A DNA stretch of 64,000 nt from JANNYA01 sp031409855 (GTDB taxonomy: Bacteria; Pseudomonadota; Gammaproteobacteria; Xanthomonadales; SZUA-5), in the NCBI GenBank assembly GCA_031409855.1, contig JANNYA010000066.1:3388-67387 (forward strand), written 5' to 3'. Within the stretch, counting starts at the first letter, position 1. Each line of letters starts with the position of its first letter. The position numbers and the translations under genes were made by a program. The notes below the pieces were generated by a model, which worked only from the letters and a program-made list of their open reading frames with translations, was not told where the DNA came from and did not search any database. Positions 63,414-64,000 of this stretch are shown here, one piece after another.

Positions 63414-63836
63414 CGCCTGCGTTATTCGTATGTGTTGAATAACCCGTTGAGTGCGACAGATCCAACGGGGAATTTTTCATTGCGGCAGGCGCTGGCGATA
63501 GTTGTGGCGGTTGTGGCGGTTATTTTTCAGCAATATTGGGCGCTGCAAGGCATTGCCGCTTTTGGCGCAGTCGCTGCCGCTGGTTTTGTGAGCGGCGCGA
63601 TTGCCACCGGCACTTTAAAAGGCGCACTTTGGGGCGCAGTCAGTGCGGCGGTGTTTTTTGGCATTGGTTCCTACTTTCAAAACGTCGCCGGTATAAACGC
63701 GGAAGCTGTCAGAAACGGCGGTAAGGCGATGAACTTGATGAAGTCAGGGCAAACGAGCGGGCAAACGTTGGCCAAAATTGCTGCGCATGCTGGGTCGCCG
63801 TGCGGATCAATCAACCCTACCCCACGGCCAGCGTGA
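63414..63836 (+). pseudogene. RHS core C-terminal fragment fused to the TPR remnant
   Basis: Directly after the TPR remnant the frame reads RYSYVLNNPLSATDPTGNF, the conserved end of the RHS-repeat core, followed by a hydrophobic/Gly-Ala-rich tip (ALWGAVSAAVFFGIGSYF, SGQTLAKIAAHA). The junction lies near 63414. The end after residue AHA looks unrelated to RHS tips I know. RHS proteins deliver polymorphic toxins; here only the tip remains and the frame is joined to a kinase gene, so it is not expected to act. Confidence 0.7.
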
Positions 63837-63982
63837 ATGTCCTGCAGGATCAAACTACGACCAATAAGTCGACATCGCCTGCAGTCGCCAAAGTGGCAGC
63901 TAAAGCGCTTGATAGCGGTAGGACGAACCGCAACACGAAATCTCTGGCTGGTTCGGTGTTAACGCAAAAAACCAAGAAGTAG
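63800..63982 (+). CDS. Short unrecognised frame at the right edge
   Basis: 60 residues from a GTG, Ser/Thr/Lys-rich (VAKVAAKALDSGRTNRNTK), overlapping the RHS fragment in another frame. It has no family I know. It may be the tail of a displaced gene or non-coding. Confidence 0.2.
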   Translation: MRINQPYPTASVNVLQDQTTTNKSTSPAVAKVAAKALDSGRTNRNTKSLAGSVLTQKTKK

Positions 63983-64000
63983 GCTGGTTCTTCGCAAATA

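Overview
The window looks like a chromosome segment of a gammaproteobacterium, probably near the Xanthomonadales/Nevskiales. Grounds are the petABC-sspB block, tatABC, orn-ratA-rnfH-glmM, a fused aspartokinase/homoserine dehydrogenase, PhaR, an AlgW/DegS-type protease, many TonB-dependent receptors, and a decayed winged-helix/kinase/TPR giant gene of a type I associate with Xanthomonadaceae-like genomes. No species call is possible from sequence reading alone.

Layout. (1) 1-3.7 kb is accessory DNA: an internally deleted IS66 remnant, the tail of a second transposase interrupted by a stop codon, two 165-bp direct repeats, then three same-strand genes that look like a defence island (trypsin-like protease with SEC-C zinc motif, HEPN-like protein, Shedu/DUF4263 nuclease). 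(2) 3.7-9.9 kb is a translationally coupled minus-strand operon: YfiR-like periplasmic protein, hybrid histidine kinase with Hpt, REC-GGDEF diguanylate cyclase, TonB receptor; an OmpR-type regulator diverges from it. (3) 10.9-26.4 kb is core: dicarboxylate symporter, DegS, cytochrome bc1 (petABC), sspB (sspA is absent from its usual place), a GT83-like glycosyltransferase, rpoZ, tatABC, an acetyltransferase, an OmpR/EnvZ-type two-component pair, MepM-like endopeptidase, anmK and a DUF3224 protein. (4) 26.4-43.0 kb is the most interesting block: three paralogous TonB receptors interleaved with two TPR-sulfotransferases, two prolyl-hydroxylase-like 2OG-Fe(II) oxygenases, a SAM methyltransferase and a TPR/aspartyl-beta-hydroxylase. 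All three receptor promoters and the mepM promoter carry TTAA half-sites spaced exactly 11 bp, the spacing of PmrA/BasR-type operators. (5) 43.1-59.9 kb is core again: orn, ratA, rnfH, glmM, an OmpA-like porin, a GAF-GGDEF cyclase, gyrA (with Val83), an HtrA protease with a catalytically dead partner, tRNA-Lys(UUU), thrA, a YkgJ-type cysteine-cluster protein, phaR, ruvA and hslV. (6) 60.1-64 kb is genomic debris: the 5' end of an atpF copy joined to the 3' end of an IS5-type transposase, then a winged-helix/double-kinase/TPR gene with a frameshift, two in-frame stops and a large deletion, fused at its end to an RHS-repeat core fragment.

How it works together. The core parts give respiration (bc1), Tat export (the Rieske protein has a Tat-like twin-arginine leader), envelope quality control (DegS, HtrA pair, MepM, OmpA) and nucleic acid metabolism. 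The receptor/modification block suggests uptake of a substrate linked to hydroxylation, sulfation and methylation, perhaps under the two-component system at 21.2-23.2 kb. That link is inferred from shared DNA boxes and gene order, not proven. The two ends of the window are where gain and decay of DNA are visible.
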